The position numbers were made by a program, and so were the translations under genes. 64,000 bases of DNA from Sphingomonas sp. PR090111-T3T-6A (GTDB lineage: Bacteria > Pseudomonadota > Alphaproteobacteria > Sphingomonadales > Sphingomonadaceae). The notes under the pieces were generated by a model, which worked only from the letters and a program-made list of their open reading frames with translations, searched no databases and had not been told where the DNA came from. Numbering within the stretch: the stretch's first letter is position 1; every line of letters begins with the position of its first letter. The stretch spans positions 62,001 to 126,000 of the forward strand of contig NZ_AORL01000022.1 of assembly GCF_000383095.1 (NCBI RefSeq), written 5' to 3'. Of the stretch, positions 25,481 through 35,136 are shown piece by piece.

Positions 25481-26026
25481 TTAGCTATCGCTGGGCTTCT
25501 GGTCCACAGGATAGAATGTGTAGGAAAGCGTGATTTCGCTGACCCCCTGATCGTCGCGGTCCTTGAGGAATTGGGGGTCGATGTAGAACACTACCGGCAT
25601 ACGCTGCGTCTCGCCGGGCTGGAGCGTCTGCTGCGTGAAGCAGAAGCACTGCACCTTGACGAAATATTGCGCGCTCTGGTCCGGCGAGATGTTGAAAGCG
25701 GCCGATCCCGTCACCGGCTTGTCGGTGAGGTTGGTGGCGTTGAAGAAAGCGAGCTGGCGCGCGCCGATCGCCACGCGCTCGGTCTTCTGCTCGGGCTCGA
25801 AGCGCCAGCCGAGCGCCGGGCTCACATTGGCGTCGAAGCGAACGGTGACGATGCGGCCGGTCGAGCCCGGCGCCTTCGCGCCCTCCTCGATGCGGGCGGT
25901 GCCGCCGAAGCCGGTCTTCTGGCAAAAGATGCGGTAGAGCGGCACCGCGGCAAACCCCACGCCGACCATCGAGCAGGCGACAGCGCCCGCGATCAGGCCG
26001 GTGCGGAGATTGCGCGAAACGCTCAC
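25481..26026 (-). CDS. ctaG: Cytochrome c oxidase assembly protein CtaG/Cox11
   Basis: A 181-residue protein with one N-terminal membrane helix (about 9-30) and a periplasmic immunoglobulin-like domain. Copper ligands of the Cox11 family are present: Cys35 in RIFCQKTGFGG and the C-F-C pair in KVQCFCFTQQ. It delivers copper to the CuB site of subunit I. It lies 10 bp after the small membrane peptide gene and ahead of ctaE. Confidence 0.93.
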   Translation of the reverse strand: MSVSRNLRTGLIAGAVACSMVGVGFAAVPLYRIFCQKTGFGGTARIEEGAKAPGSTGRIVTVRFDANVSPALGWRFEPEQKTERVAIGARQLAFFNATNLTDKPVTGSAAFNISPDQSAQYFVKVQCFCFTQQTLQPGETQRMPVVFYIDPQFLKDRDDQGVSEITLSYTFYPVDQKPSDS

Positions 26027-26036
26027 CCCGCTCTCC

Positions 26037-26174
26037 TCACAGCATCTTCGCGATGCTGATCGCGTAGAACAGGATGACGAGCGCGAACAGGATCAGCGCC
26101 GTCACGATCGAGCGCGACCGCTGGCGCTTGCGGATCGCCGCGTCGTCGGCCGGGGTGGGATCGGGCCGCGCCAT
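26037..26174 (-). CDS. 45-residue single-pass membrane peptide of the oxidase cluster
   Basis: A 45-residue protein: a charged N-terminus with RKRQRSRS, then one membrane helix (about 22-42) ending in IAKML. Its ATG overlaps the ctaB stop (TGATG) and ctaG follows 10 nt after its stop, so it must be co-translated with the oxidase assembly genes. Similar tiny proteins (sometimes called CoxF) occur between ctaB and ctaG in alphaproteobacteria. It may be an assembly factor or a minor oxidase subunit; this is not shown by the sequence. Confidence 0.75.
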   Translation of the reverse strand: MARPDPTPADDAAIRKRQRSRSIVTALILFALVILFYAISIAKML

Positions 26175-27088
26175 CAGGCGAACCACAGCCTGTCCACCAC
26201 CAGCACGCCGAAGCTCGCGAACAGGTAGAGGATCGAATAAGCGAACAGCCGGCGCTCGGCCTTCATCAGCGCGGGATCCTCCTCGCGGCTGAAGCCGACA
26301 CGGGTGGCCAGCACCAGGAAGACGAGATTCAACGCCACCGCCGCCACGCCATAGATCGGCCCGGCCAGCCCCAGCGGCCAGGGCAGGATCGCCACCGCCA
26401 CCATCGGCAGCGTGTAGAGAAAGGCCTGGAGCCGCGTCGCCTTGGTGCCCGCCACCACCGACATCATCGGCACGCCGGCGGCCGCATAGTCCGAGTTCAC
26501 GAACAGCGACAGCGCCCAGAAATGGGGCGGCGTCCACAGGAAGACGAGCAGGAAGAGCAGCACGGGCAGCAGGTCCACCCGCCCCGTCACCGCCGCCCAG
26601 CCGATCAGCGCCGGAAAGGCCCCGGCCGCGCCGCCGATGACGATGTTCTGCGGCGTCCGGCGCTTCAGCCAGACGGTGTAGATCAGCACATAGAAGAGGA
26701 TCGAGACGGTGAGGATCGCGGCGGCGAGCAGGTTCACCGCCAGCCCCATCAGCACCACCGAGAAGACACCCAGCCCGACGCCGAAATGCAGCGCCGCCTG
26801 CCGCTCCATGCGGCCCGCCGGCAGCGGCCGGTTGCGGGTGCGCTTCATCTTGGCGTCGAGATCGGCCTCATACCACTGATTGAGCGCCGCCGCCGCGCCC
26901 GCCCCCATGGCGATGCACAGGATCGCGGTGAACGCCAGCACCGGATGGATATGCCCCGGCGCGATCAGCAGGCCGCACAGCCCGGTGAAGACCACCAGCG
27001 TCAGCACGCGCGGCTTGGTCAGCGCCCAGAAGTCGCGCCAGTCTGCTGGGAGCCCCGCAACAGGGGCTTCGATAGGCGCAGTCGCCAT
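26174..27088 (-). CDS. ctaB: Haem o synthase (protohaem IX farnesyltransferase)
   Basis: A protein of about 304 residues with seven to nine membrane helices of the UbiA superfamily. The first aspartate-rich motif is [20 protein letters not shown]; the second region is in the [15 protein letters not shown] loop. It adds a farnesyl chain to haem b, the first step to haem a for the aa3 oxidase. The start is uncertain: the ATG at 27086-27088 has AAGGA 4 nt upstream; ATGs at 27098-27100 and 27113-27115 are alternatives. Confidence 0.92.
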   Translation of the reverse strand: MATAPIEAPVAGLPADWRDFWALTKPRVLTLVVFTGLCGLLIAPGHIHPVLAFTAILCIAMGAGAAAALNQWYEADLDAKMKRTRNRPLPAGRMERQAALHFGVGLGVFSVVLMGLAVNLLAAAILTVSILFYVLIYTVWLKRRTPQNIVIGGAAGAFPALIGWAAVTGRVDLLPVLLFLLVFLWTPPHFWALSLFVNSDYAAAGVPMMSVVAGTKATRLQAFLYTLPMVAVAILPWPLGLAGPIYGVAAVALNLVFLVLATRVGFSREEDPALMKAERRLFAYSILYLFASFGVLVVDRLWFA

Positions 27089-27193
27089 TCGGTCCTTCAT
27101 CGTAAATGCCGTCACCCGGAATGAGTCCCCATCCCGGGCGCGGCCCTTAGCAGAAATCCGCCCTGCTGTGGAATCGGGCGCACCCCCGGAGGA

Positions 27194-28867
27194 TCAGTCG
27201 ATCCTCGGGAGCGTCTCGAACTGGTGATAGGGTGGCGGGCTCGGCAGCGTCCACTCGAGCGTGGTGGCGCCCTCGCCCCACGGATTGGCCGGCGCCTTCT
27301 TCCCCGCCGCGAACGTGTAGATCACGTTGACGAAGAAGATGATCATGCCGACGGCCATCACTTCATAGCCATGGCTGGCGACGCCGTTCCACTTGGCGAA
27401 GGCATCCGGATAATCCGGATAGCGACGCGGCATCCCCTGCGCACCGAGGAAGTGCATCGGGAAGAACAGCATGTTCACGCCGATGAAGAACACCCAGAAA
27501 TGCAGGTGGCCGAGCAGCTCGCTGTACATCTTCCCCGACATCTTGGGGAACCAGTAGTAGAAGCCCGCGAACAGCGAGAACACGGCGCCCAGCGACAGCA
27601 CATAGTGGAAGTGGGCGACGACGTAGTAGGTGTCCTGGAAATAGTTATCGATGCCGCCATTGGCGAGCACCACGCCGGTCACGCCGCCGACGGTGAACAT
27701 GAAGATGAAGCCGAGCGCCCACACCATGGGCACCCGGAAGTCGATCGAGCCGCCCCACATCGTCGCGATCCACGAGAAGATCTTGATGCCGGTCGGCACC
27801 GCGATCACCATCGTGGCAGCGGTGAAGTACATCTTCGTGTTCACGTCGAGGCCGGTCGTATACATGTGGTGCGCCCACACGACGAAGCCGACCACGCCGA
27901 TCGCGACCATGGCGTAGGCCATGCCGAGATAGCCGAACACCGGCTTCTTCGAGAAGGTCGCGATGATGTGGGAGATCATGCCGAAGCCCGGCAGGATCAT
28001 GATGTAGACCTCGGGGTGACCGAAGAACCAGAACAGGTGCTGGTACAGGATCGGGTCGCCACCGCCCGACGCATCGAAGAAGGTCGTGCCGAAATTACGA
28101 TCGGTCAGCAGCATGGTGATGGCAGCGGCCAGCACCGGCAGCGCCAGCAGCAGCAGGAAGGCCGTCACCAGCACCGACCAGGCGAAGAGCGGCATCTTGT
28201 GCAGCGTCATGCCCGGCGCGCGCATGTTGAAGATGGTGGTGATGAAGTTGATCGCGCCGAGGATCGACGAGGCGCCCGCGAGGTGCAGCGACAGGATCAC
28301 CATGTCGACCGATGGCCCCGCCGATCCGGATGTCGAGAGCGGCGCATAGAGCGTCCACCCCGTCCCCGCGCCGTCCGCCGTGCCGCCGCTCACGAACAGC
28401 GATCCGAGCAGCAGCGTGAAGGACGGCACGATCAGCCAGAAGCTGACATTGTTCATGCGCGGGAAGGCCATGTCCGGCGCGCCGATCATGATCGGGACGA
28501 ACCAGTTGCCAAAGCCGCCGATCATCGCCGGCATCACCATGAAGAACACCATGATGAGGCCGTGCGCCGTCACCATCACGTTCCAGAAGTGCAGCGCCGC
28601 GTCGTTGCCGGCGGGCTCATGGAAGAAATGCGCCATGGCGGGCAGATACTGGATGCCCGGATGGGCCAGCTCGGCCCGCATCATGCCCGAGATCGCGCCG
28701 CCGATGATCCCCGCGGTGATCGCGAAGATCAGATAGAGCGTGCCGATGTCCTTGTGGTTGGTCGACAGGAACCAGCGCGAGAAGAAGCCCGGCTTGTGAT
28801 GAGCATCATGATGCCCATGGCCTTCTTCGTGCTGGAAGAAATGGGCGTTGGCCGTCGTGTCGGTCAT
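27194..28867 (-). CDS. ctaD: Cytochrome c oxidase subunit I
   Basis: A 557-residue protein with twelve membrane helices. Key segments: [14 protein letters not shown] at the N-terminus, [17 protein letters not shown] with the CuB histidine and cross-linked tyrosine, HHMYTTGLD with the CuB His pair, and [12 protein letters not shown] with the haem histidines. It is the catalytic subunit of the aa3 oxidase, 10 bp after ctaC. The ORF is open upstream, but ATG 28865-28867 ([16 protein letters not shown]) gives the family start; the early segment is His-rich ([12 protein letters not shown]). Confidence 0.96.
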   Translation of the reverse strand: MTDTTANAHFFQHEEGHGHHDAHHKPGFFSRWFLSTNHKDIGTLYLIFAITAGIIGGAISGMMRAELAHPGIQYLPAMAHFFHEPAGNDAALHFWNVMVTAHGLIMVFFMVMPAMIGGFGNWFVPIMIGAPDMAFPRMNNVSFWLIVPSFTLLLGSLFVSGGTADGAGTGWTLYAPLSTSGSAGPSVDMVILSLHLAGASSILGAINFITTIFNMRAPGMTLHKMPLFAWSVLVTAFLLLLALPVLAAAITMLLTDRNFGTTFFDASGGGDPILYQHLFWFFGHPEVYIMILPGFGMISHIIATFSKKPVFGYLGMAYAMVAIGVVGFVVWAHHMYTTGLDVNTKMYFTAATMVIAVPTGIKIFSWIATMWGGSIDFRVPMVWALGFIFMFTVGGVTGVVLANGGIDNYFQDTYYVVAHFHYVLSLGAVFSLFAGFYYWFPKMSGKMYSELLGHLHFWVFFIGVNMLFFPMHFLGAQGMPRRYPDYPDAFAKWNGVASHGYEVMAVGMIIFFVNVIYTFAAGKKAPANPWGEGATTLEWTLPSPPPYHQFETLPRID

Positions 28868-28877
28868 GATCCTCGCC

Positions 28878-30014
28878 TCAGTTCGTCGTGGCGGCCGTCG
28901 TCGCGGGCTGGGCCGCGGCGGTCGCATTCTCGGTCGGGGTGGAGGGCGTGCCCGCCATCGGCGTCGGCGCGGCCGTGGTCGCCGGCGGATTGCTGATCGG
29001 CGAGTTCGCCGTCGCATCCGGGCTCGCAGGCTTGCCCTTCAGCGTGCCGCCATTGGCCGCCACCCACTCGGCGAACTGCTGCTTGGTCACCACCTCGACC
29101 GCGATCGGCATATAGCCGTGCCGCGCGCCGCACAGCTCCGAGCACTGGCCGTAATAGAGGCCGGGGCGATCCACCTTGAACCAGGTTTCGTTGAGGCGAC
29201 CGGGCACCGCGTCCATCTTGATCCAGAAGGCCGGCACCGCGAAGGAGTGGATCACGTCGTCCGACGTGGTGATCACCTTCACCACCGCGCCCGCCGGCAC
29301 CACCATGCGGGCATCGACGCCAAGCTGGCGGGGTTCGCCGCGCTTCTTGTCCTCGTCATCCTTGAGGATGTTGGAGACGACCTCGAAGTCGCCATTGTCG
29401 GGATATTGATAGGACCAATACCACTGGTGCCCGATCACCTTCACAGTGAGATCCGGCTTGGGCGTCGAATATTGCGCCGCGAGCAGCTTGATCGACGGCA
29501 CCGCGATCACCAGCAGGATCAGCACCGGCATCACCGTCCAGATGATCTCGATCACCGTGTTGTGCGACGTGCGCGAGGGCACCGCATTGGCGCGGCGATT
29601 GTAGCGCACCGCCACCCAGAGCAGCAGGCCCAGCACCAGCAGGCAGATGACGGTGATGATCGGCATCAGCACGGTGTTGTGCATCCAGGCGGCGAATTTG
29701 CCGAGGTCGGTCACCTGGGTCTGGAGCGCGATCTGGTCGGTCGGCTGACCGATGCCCGGTGTCGGGCCGTAGAATTGCGGGATCGGGGTCTTGCCGGGCG
29801 TTGCGGCCGGCTGAGTCGCCGCGGCGGCGGGAGCAGGGGTCGGCGCGCTGGCCGAAGTGACAATCTGCGGCGCTTGTCCCGAGGCCGGCGCGGTCGCCGT
29901 GGCCGTGGGAGTTGCCGTTACTGGCGCTGGTGCCGGCGCTTGTGCCGATGCGGCGCCCGCCAGCGCCAAGACTCCCAGACCGACCGCGATGAGCTTTGAC
30001 TTCACCCTCGTCAT
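28878..30014 (-). CDS. ctaC: Cytochrome c oxidase subunit II
   Basis: A 378-residue protein with a signal peptide, a Pro/Ala/Thr-rich segment (about 25-75), two membrane helices (about 110-135 and 155-175) and the CuA domain. CuA ligands are visible: a His in [16 protein letters not shown], then [12 protein letters not shown] with both Cys, the His and the Met; [10 protein letters not shown] carries the electron-entry aromatics. The last 50 residues are again low-complexity Thr/Ala/Pro. ATG 30012-30014 has GAGGGG upstream. It opens the oxidase cluster. Confidence 0.95.
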   Translation of the reverse strand: MTRVKSKLIAVGLGVLALAGAASAQAPAPAPVTATPTATATAPASGQAPQIVTSASAPTPAPAAAATQPAATPGKTPIPQFYGPTPGIGQPTDQIALQTQVTDLGKFAAWMHNTVLMPIITVICLLVLGLLLWVAVRYNRRANAVPSRTSHNTVIEIIWTVMPVLILLVIAVPSIKLLAAQYSTPKPDLTVKVIGHQWYWSYQYPDNGDFEVVSNILKDDEDKKRGEPRQLGVDARMVVPAGAVVKVITTSDDVIHSFAVPAFWIKMDAVPGRLNETWFKVDRPGLYYGQCSELCGARHGYMPIAVEVVTKQQFAEWVAANGGTLKGKPASPDATANSPISNPPATTAAPTPMAGTPSTPTENATAAAQPATTAATTN

Positions 30015-30036
30015 GTCACCCCTCTTCCCGCGATGG

Positions 30037-30051
30037 ACTGTCGCGGACAGT
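30037..30051 (-). promoter_or_regulatory. Hairpin in the ctaC leader
   Basis: ACTGTC-GCG-GACAGT, a perfect 6-bp inverted repeat with a 3-nt loop, 23 nt upstream of the ctaC start. It would be transcribed and could fold next to the ribosome site or act as an operator; no regulator is evident. Confidence 0.35.
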
Positions 30052-30077
30052 AAGCCCTGCAACGACCATTCAAAGGG

Positions 30078-30105
30078 GTTATAACAGCGGTTTTCCAACC
30101 CTCAA
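30078..30105 (-). promoter_or_regulatory. Sigma70-type promoter of the oxidase operon
   Basis: On the minus strand TTGAGG (30100-30105), 16 bp, TATAAC (30078-30083). The -10 box is close to consensus. The predicted transcript would have a leader of about 57 nt before ctaC, containing the hairpin at 30037-30051. No other strong promoter is seen for ctaC. Confidence 0.6.
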
Positions 30106-30230
30106 GCGCTGGTCCTGCCAAATAAATGCGAAACAAAGCGGGACTGGGAACCGCCACACAAGCATTGATGCCCGGCCTCCGCACGCCTATCAGGCCGCCA
30201 TCCGGGGGTTGGTTGACGATAGAGGCGATT

Positions 30231-30815
30231 ATGACGGACGACGAAGTGCTGGCGGAATTCCGCGCGGCCCATGCGCTGCTGGACGGGCATTTCATTCTGT
30301 CGTCGGGCCTGCGAAGCCCCACCTATCTCCAGTGCGCCCGCGTGCTGATGGACCCGAAGCGCGCCGCGCGCCTCTGCGCCGAGCTGGCCTCGCGGCTGAC
30401 GCCTGCCGTCCATGCCGGCGTCTCGGCGGTCGTGTCGCCGGCGATGGGCGGCGTGATCGCGGGCTATGAGATGGCGCGCGCGATGGGCGTGGACGCGATG
30501 TTCGTCGAACGCCCGACCGGCACGTTCGAACTGCGCCGCGGCTTTTCGCTGGAGCCGGGCCAGAAGGTGCTGATGATGGAGGACGTCATCACCACCGGCC
30601 TCTCCTCCCGCGAGGCGATCAAGGCCATCGAGGCAGCCGGCGGCCGCGTGATCGCGGCGGCCTGCCTGGTCGACCGCTCGGGCGGCAAGGCCGACATCGG
30701 CGTGCCGCTGACCGCGCTCGTCACCATGGAAGTGCCGACCTATTCGCCCGACTCGCTGCCGGCCGATCTGGCCGCCATCCCCGCGATCAAGCCGGGCAGC
30801 CGGGCCGCCGCGTGA
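30231..30815 (+). CDS. pyrE: Orotate phosphoribosyltransferase
   Basis: A 194-residue enzyme that joins orotate to PRPP in pyrimidine synthesis. The PRPP loop [16 protein letters not shown] is near residue 112, and the N-terminal [19 protein letters not shown] block (ligand loop) is clear. ATG 30231 has GAGGCG upstream; the ORF is open further back, but the added residues are not PyrE-like. It opens a plus-strand run with the serine hydrolase (GTGA overlap), pdxJ, acpS and lepB. Confidence 0.92.
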   Translation: MTDDEVLAEFRAAHALLDGHFILSSGLRSPTYLQCARVLMDPKRAARLCAELASRLTPAVHAGVSAVVSPAMGGVIAGYEMARAMGVDAMFVERPTGTFELRRGFSLEPGQKVLMMEDVITTGLSSREAIKAIEAAGGRVIAAACLVDRSGGKADIGVPLTALVTMEVPTYSPDSLPADLAAIPAIKPGSRAAA

Positions 30816-31885
30816 AGCTCGTTGCGAGCGTCCTGGCGCTCGCATTGCTGGCGGCGGCCCCCGCGCCGCCGCCTGTCCTCGACCGGCTGATCGCGGACGC
30901 CCATTTCGAAGGCGTCGTGGTCGCCGGGAGCGAGGACAAGCCCGATACGGTGATCGCCACCGGCCTCGCGGCGAAGGGCGAGCCCAACCGCGCCGATGCG
31001 ATCTGGCGCTGGGCCTCCGTCTCCAAGCAGATCAGCACCGCCATCGCCATGCAGGAGGTGGAGGCCGGCCGACTCGATCTCGACCAGCCGGTGACGACCT
31101 ATTGGCCCGACTGGCCGCAGGTCTTCTCGGACCGGATCACGATGCGCGACCTGCTCCGCCACACCAGCGGGCTCGCCGATCCCAATCAGAGCGGGCCGAC
31201 TCTGCCCGACGGGATGCCGCTCTTTTATCGCCCCCCGGCGGGTCAGGGCAGCATGGCCTATGAGGCCACCCATTTCTGCGCCGAGCATCCGCGTGCCGAG
31301 CCGGGCGTCTCCTATCACTATAACAATTGCGACTTCATCGTGCTGGGCGCGCTGCTGGAGCGGACCACGGGGAAGAGCTTCGCCTCCCTCGTCGACGAGC
31401 GGATCGCGAAGCCGCTCGGGCTCTCTATCGGGCTGTTCGATCCCGAGCGGCCGGCGGTGCGCCACGTCCTCGGGCTGGAGAAGCCGGGCGTCCCGGAGAA
31501 TATCGGCAATCTCGGCACCTACGGCGCATCGGGATCGCTCTACGGCTCGCCGCTCGATCTCTACGCCTTCGACCGGGCGCTCCTCACCCACAGGCTGCTC
31601 GGCGAGGCGGCGACCGATGCGATGTGGAAGGGCGATCCCAAGCTCGGCGCCGCCGCGCTCGGGCAGTGGCAATATAGCGTCACGCTCGCCGGATGCCCCG
31701 CCCCCACTTCCATCGTCGAGCGCCGGGGGCAGATCGGCGGCGTTCAGATTAGAAACTTTATCCTGCCCGAAACGAAGCGGGCTCTTGTCCTCTTCACGCG
31801 GCGGGGCGATTTCGATTTCGGCGAGGTTTGGCAGGCCAAGGGCTTCGCCTATGAAATGCTGTCGACGATAGGGTGCAGGGCATGA
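30812..31885 (+). CDS. Exported serine hydrolase of the class C beta-lactamase family
   Basis: A 357-residue protein with a short signal peptide ([18 protein letters not shown]). The nucleophile motif S-V-S-K is at 69-72 and the tyrosine motif Y-N-N is in [13 protein letters not shown]. The third motif, usually H/K-x-G, reads RRGQIGG here, so the first residue is changed. Such proteins are peptidases or esterases more often than true beta-lactamases. The GTG start overlaps the pyrE stop and its own stop overlaps pdxJ (ATGA), placing it in the middle of a housekeeping operon. Confidence 0.85.
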   Translation: MKLVASVLALALLAAAPAPPPVLDRLIADAHFEGVVVAGSEDKPDTVIATGLAAKGEPNRADAIWRWASVSKQISTAIAMQEVEAGRLDLDQPVTTYWPDWPQVFSDRITMRDLLRHTSGLADPNQSGPTLPDGMPLFYRPPAGQGSMAYEATHFCAEHPRAEPGVSYHYNNCDFIVLGALLERTTGKSFASLVDERIAKPLGLSIGLFDPERPAVRHVLGLEKPGVPENIGNLGTYGASGSLYGSPLDLYAFDRALLTHRLLGEAATDAMWKGDPKLGAAALGQWQYSVTLAGCPAPTSIVERRGQIGGVQIRNFILPETKRALVLFTRRGDFDFGEVWQAKGFAYEMLSTIGCRA

Positions 31886-32610
31886 CCGCAAGACTGAGGC
31901 TGGGCGTCAACATCGATCATGTCGCCACGATCCGCAACGCGCGGGGCGGCGGCCATCCCGATCCGCTGCGCGCCGCCGAGATCGCAGCCGCCGCCGGTGC
32001 TGACGGCATCACCGCGCATCTGCGCGAGGATCGCCGCCACATCACCGACGACGACATCGCCCGCCTGCGCGAACGCATCGCGCTGCCGCTGAATTTGGAG
32101 ATGGCCGCGACCGAGGAGATGCTGGCGATCGCTTTGAAGCATCGCCCCCACGCCGCCTGCATCGTCCCCGAGCGACGCGAGGAGCGCACCACCGAGGGCG
32201 GGCTCGACGCCGCCGGCCAGATCGCGACGCTCACGCCCATCGTCGGCAAGCTGCGCGACGCCGGCATCCGCGTCAGCCTGTTCATCGAGCCGACCGCCGC
32301 CCAGATCGAGGCGGCCGTGAAGCTCGGCGCGCCCGTGGTCGAGTTCCACACCGGCGCCTATGCCCATTTCCCCGAGGCTGACCGCGCGCCCGAACTGCGC
32401 CGCCTCACCGACGCGGTTGCGCTGGCCGCCAAGAACGGCATCGAGCCCCATGCCGGCCATGGCCTCACCACCGCCAATGTCGGCCCGGTCGCGGCGATCC
32501 CCCAGATCGCGGAGCTGAACATCGGCCATTATCTCATCGGCGAGGCGATCTTCATCGGCCTCGACGCCGCGATCCGCGAGATGCGTGCCGCCATGGACGT
32601 CGCACGATGA
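31882..32610 (+). CDS. pdxJ: Pyridoxine 5'-phosphate synthase
   Basis: A 242-residue TIM-barrel enzyme that makes pyridoxine 5'-phosphate from deoxyxylulose phosphate and aminoacetone phosphate. Family blocks: [18 protein letters not shown] at the start, [25 protein letters not shown], and the phosphate site [18 protein letters not shown] 31882 overlaps the preceding stop and gives the family start; the ORF extends three codons further up. acpS follows, as in E. coli, but with a repeat element between them. Confidence 0.95.
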   Translation: MTARLRLGVNIDHVATIRNARGGGHPDPLRAAEIAAAAGADGITAHLREDRRHITDDDIARLRERIALPLNLEMAATEEMLAIALKHRPHAACIVPERREERTTEGGLDAAGQIATLTPIVGKLRDAGIRVSLFIEPTAAQIEAAVKLGAPVVEFHTGAYAHFPEADRAPELRRLTDAVALAAKNGIEPHAGHGLTTANVGPVAAIPQIAELNIGHYLIGEAIFIGLDAAIREMRAAMDVAR

Positions 32611-32625
32611 TCGCGCACCCTCATT

Positions 32626-32750
32626 CCTCCCCGGCACGGGGAGGGGGACCGGCTGCAGGCCGGTGGAGGGGGCCGCCGTCCCGAGACGGCGGCTATGCCG
32701 CCGCCCCCTCCACTATGCTCCGCATGGTCCCCCTCCCCGTGCCGGGGAGG
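32626..32750. repeat. REP-like nested palindromic element
   Basis: A 25-bp arm at 32626-32650 (starts CCTCCCCGGCACGGGG) is repeated perfectly inverted at 32726-32750. Between them lie a GGTGGAGGGGG/CCCCCTCCAC pair and an independent 9-bp hairpin (GCCGCCGTC-CCGA-GACGGCGGC, 32672-32693). The whole 125 bp could fold into one long cruciform or RNA structure. Short palindromic intergenic repeats rich in GGGGAGG are frequent in sphingomonads; no second copy was noticed in this window. The right arm also contains the ribosome binding site of acpS. Confidence 0.75.
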
Positions 32751-32758
32751 AAGACGCC

Positions 32759-33175
32759 GTGATCGTCGGCATCGGCTCCGATCTCTGCAACATCGAGCGC
32801 ATCCAGAACTCGTTGGACCGCTTCGGGGAGCGCTTCATCCAGCGCTGCTTCACCGAGAGGGAGCAGGCCAAGGCCGAGCGCCGCGTGCTCACGCGCGCCG
32901 CCACCTATGCCAAGCGCTTCGCCGCCAAGGAGGCGTTCAGCAAGGCGGTGGGAACCGGATTCAAGCAGGGCGTGTTCTTCCGCGACATCGGCGTGGTGAA
33001 CCTCCCCTCGGGCGCGCCGACGCTGGCGTTGACCGGCGGCGCCAAGGCGAGGCTTGACGCGCTGATCCCGGCGGGCCACGCCGCGTCTGTGCATCTGACG
33101 ATGACCGACGACCATCCCTGGGCGCAGGCCTTCGTCATCATCGAAGCGCTGCCGGTCCCATCCGGCGCGGAATGA
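32759..33175 (+). CDS. acpS: Holo-[acyl-carrier-protein] synthase
   Basis: A 138-residue phosphopantetheinyl transferase that activates acyl carrier protein. The metal-binding block [14 protein letters not shown] is at the start, and the second block [17 protein letters not shown] near residue 55 carries the conserved Glu and Lys. GTG 32759 is preceded by GGGGAGG 8 nt upstream, which is the end of the inverted repeat. The gene lies between pdxJ and lepB; its stop overlaps an ATG that could be the lepB start. Confidence 0.93.
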   Translation: MIVGIGSDLCNIERIQNSLDRFGERFIQRCFTEREQAKAERRVLTRAATYAKRFAAKEAFSKAVGTGFKQGVFFRDIGVVNLPSGAPTLALTGGAKARLDALIPAGHAASVHLTMTDDHPWAQAFVIIEALPVPSGAE

Positions 33176-33186
33176 GGATCCCTGAG

Positions 33187-34062
33187 TTGAGCGACACCGA
33201 GGCCGAAGCGCCCGCCACCACCGCCCCCGCCAAGCAGGGCACCGACTGGGCCGCCGAGGGGCGTGGCATCCTGTGGCTGGTGCTGGGCGTGCTGGCCTTC
33301 TGGTGCTTCGTCGCCAAGCCCTTCTACATCCCCAGCGAATCGATGATGCCGACGCTCATCAAGGGCGACCGGCTGGTCGTGACCAAATATCCCTACGGCT
33401 GGAGCTATGTGTCGCCCAGCTTCCACGTCCTGCCCTTCATGCATGGCCGTCTGCTCGGCCATATGCCCCAGCGCGGCGACGTCGTGATCCTCACCCCTCC
33501 GGGCGAGAGCAGCGATTACATCAAGCGCGTCATCGGCCTGCCCGGCGACACGATCGAGGTGCGCGAGGGCGTGGTGTGGCTGAACGGCAAGCCGATCCCG
33601 CGCGTCGAGCGCCCGGCCGCGATGATCCCGGTCGACGCCAACGTGCCGTGCGACCGCGGCCTCGAAGCCGCCCACCGCATCACCGGCAAGGACGGCAAGC
33701 TCTACTGCGCCCTCCCCGTCTTCCGCGAGACGCTGCCGTCGGGCCGCAGCTACGACACGGTCGACATGGGCTATATCCCGGGCTCGGGCGACGATTACGG
33801 CCCCGTCACCGTCGGCCCCGGCCAGGTGTTCGTGATGGGCGACAACCGCGACGAGTCGGCCGACAGCCGCTATCCGATCGAGGAAGGCGGGCTCGGCGGG
33901 CCGGTTCCGTGGGAGAATCTCGGCGGCCGCGCCGAGTTCATCACCTTCTCGCTCGACGGCACGTCCGCGATCTGGAACCCGATCAGCTGGTTCACGGCGC
34001 TGCGCGGCGGCCGGGCCGGGATGAACCTCCACCCGACCGTCACTGCCCCGGCCAAGAATTGA
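33187..34062 (+). CDS. lepB: Signal peptidase I
   Basis: A 291-residue membrane protease. An N-terminal acidic/Ala region leads into one membrane helix (about 27-44). The catalytic Ser52 is in YIPSESMMPT and the catalytic Lys about 113 in YIKRVIGLPGD; box E is GDNRDESADSR. It removes signal peptides from exported proteins. I choose TTG 33187 (SDTEAEAP, with GAGGA 8 nt upstream); the in-frame ATG at 33172 overlapping the acpS stop is the alternative. It is followed by a TGATG overlap with the next gene. Confidence 0.93.
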   Translation: MSDTEAEAPATTAPAKQGTDWAAEGRGILWLVLGVLAFWCFVAKPFYIPSESMMPTLIKGDRLVVTKYPYGWSYVSPSFHVLPFMHGRLLGHMPQRGDVVILTPPGESSDYIKRVIGLPGDTIEVREGVVWLNGKPIPRVERPAAMIPVDANVPCDRGLEAAHRITGKDGKLYCALPVFRETLPSGRSYDTVDMGYIPGSGDDYGPVTVGPGQVFVMGDNRDESADSRYPIEEGGLGGPVPWENLGGRAEFITFSLDGTSAIWNPISWFTALRGGRAGMNLHPTVTAPAKN

Positions 34063-35129
34063 TGGCGCGCCGGGTGCCCTCGAACCCACCCCATGTCGAG
34101 GCGCCCGGCCCGGTCGAGATGCGTGACCCGCTGACGCGGGCCGAACTCAAGCGCGCGATCGTGTGGGTGTCGGTCGTGCTCGCGGTGGTGCTCACTTATG
34201 TCCTGGCGCAGCCGCTGCTGCTGATCGTCGGCGGCATGGTGTTCGCGGCGATGCTGGACGGCGGCGCGCGCCTGCTCGGGCGGGTTCTGCCCATCGGCCG
34301 CCCCTTGCGCATCGCCATCGTGGCGCTGTGCGCGCTCATCTTCCTGATCGGCGTGGTCTGGTATGCCGGCGTCGAGCTGGTCGGCCAGTTCGAGGCGCTG
34401 AAGGCCGTCGTCACCACCCAGCTCCAGCGCATCCAGGGCTGGGCGAGCCAGCTCGGCCTGATGCCCAAGGGCGGCCCGGCGGAGGATATCGGCCGCCAGC
34501 TCATGGGTTCGCTCGGCCAGCTCACCAGCGCGGTCGGCACCGCGCTCGGCGCTGTCTCCAGCCTCGCGATGATCGTGGTGCTGGGCCTGTTCATCGCCGC
34601 CGAGCCGCGCATCTACGAGCGCGGCCTCGCCTGGATGCTGCCCATCGACCAGCGCGAGGGCTTCTACGACGCCACCACCGACATGGCCCGCACGCTGCGC
34701 CGGCTGATGGCGGGCCGCCTGCTCGGCATGGCGGTGGAGGGCTTCTTCATCTGGATCGCACTGACGGTGGTCGGCGTGCCGATGGCGGGCCTGCTCGGCC
34801 TCATCACCGGCATCCTCGCCTTCCTGCCCAATATCGGCGCGATCGTGTCGGGGGTGCTCACCATCCTCGTCGGCTTCTCGGCGGGCACCGACACCGGCCT
34901 GCTCGCCATCGGCGTCTACGCGCTGGTGCAGATCTTCGACGGCTATGTGGTCGTGCCGATGGTAGCACGCCGCTCGGTCGACCTCGCGCCGGCGCTGGTA
35001 CTGGGGATGCAGCTTCTGCTCGGCGCGCTGTTCGGCATCCTCGGGCTGATGTTCGCTGATCCGATCGTCGCCATGACGAAGGTGGCGCTGGAGCGCCGCT
35101 CCGGCCTCGATCCCGCGCAGGAGCACTAA
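34062..35129 (+). CDS. AI-2E family (PerM/TqsA-like) membrane transporter
   Basis: A 355-residue protein with about eight membrane helices: a helix pair at about 28-60, one at 72-95, a soluble helical stretch to about 160, then the C-terminal bundle containing LTVVGVPMAGLLGLITGILAFLPNIGAIVSG, the family signature. Members export autoinducer 2 or act as ion antiporters; which one cannot be told here. It overlaps lepB by TGATG and takes the place where rnc and era often follow lepB. Confidence 0.85.
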   Translation: MARRVPSNPPHVEAPGPVEMRDPLTRAELKRAIVWVSVVLAVVLTYVLAQPLLLIVGGMVFAAMLDGGARLLGRVLPIGRPLRIAIVALCALIFLIGVVWYAGVELVGQFEALKAVVTTQLQRIQGWASQLGLMPKGGPAEDIGRQLMGSLGQLTSAVGTALGAVSSLAMIVVLGLFIAAEPRIYERGLAWMLPIDQREGFYDATTDMARTLRRLMAGRLLGMAVEGFFIWIALTVVGVPMAGLLGLITGILAFLPNIGAIVSGVLTILVGFSAGTDTGLLAIGVYALVQIFDGYVVVPMVARRSVDLAPALVLGMQLLLGALFGILGLMFADPIVAMTKVALERRSGLDPAQEH

Positions 35130-35136
35130 ACGAAAA

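Noticed and set aside
27224-28996. A 590-codon plus-strand ORF antisense to ctaD
   Set aside because: It is a His/Arg/Asp-rich shadow of the subunit I gene, whose haem and copper ligands are all present on the minus strand.
30206-30235. TTGACG upstream of pyrE as a promoter
   Set aside because: The matching -10 box would fall inside the coding region, so the real promoter must be further upstream and was not found.
30812-31885. True class C beta-lactamase conferring resistance
   Set aside because: The third motif is altered (R-R-G) and the gene lies in a housekeeping operon; a peptidase or esterase role is more likely.
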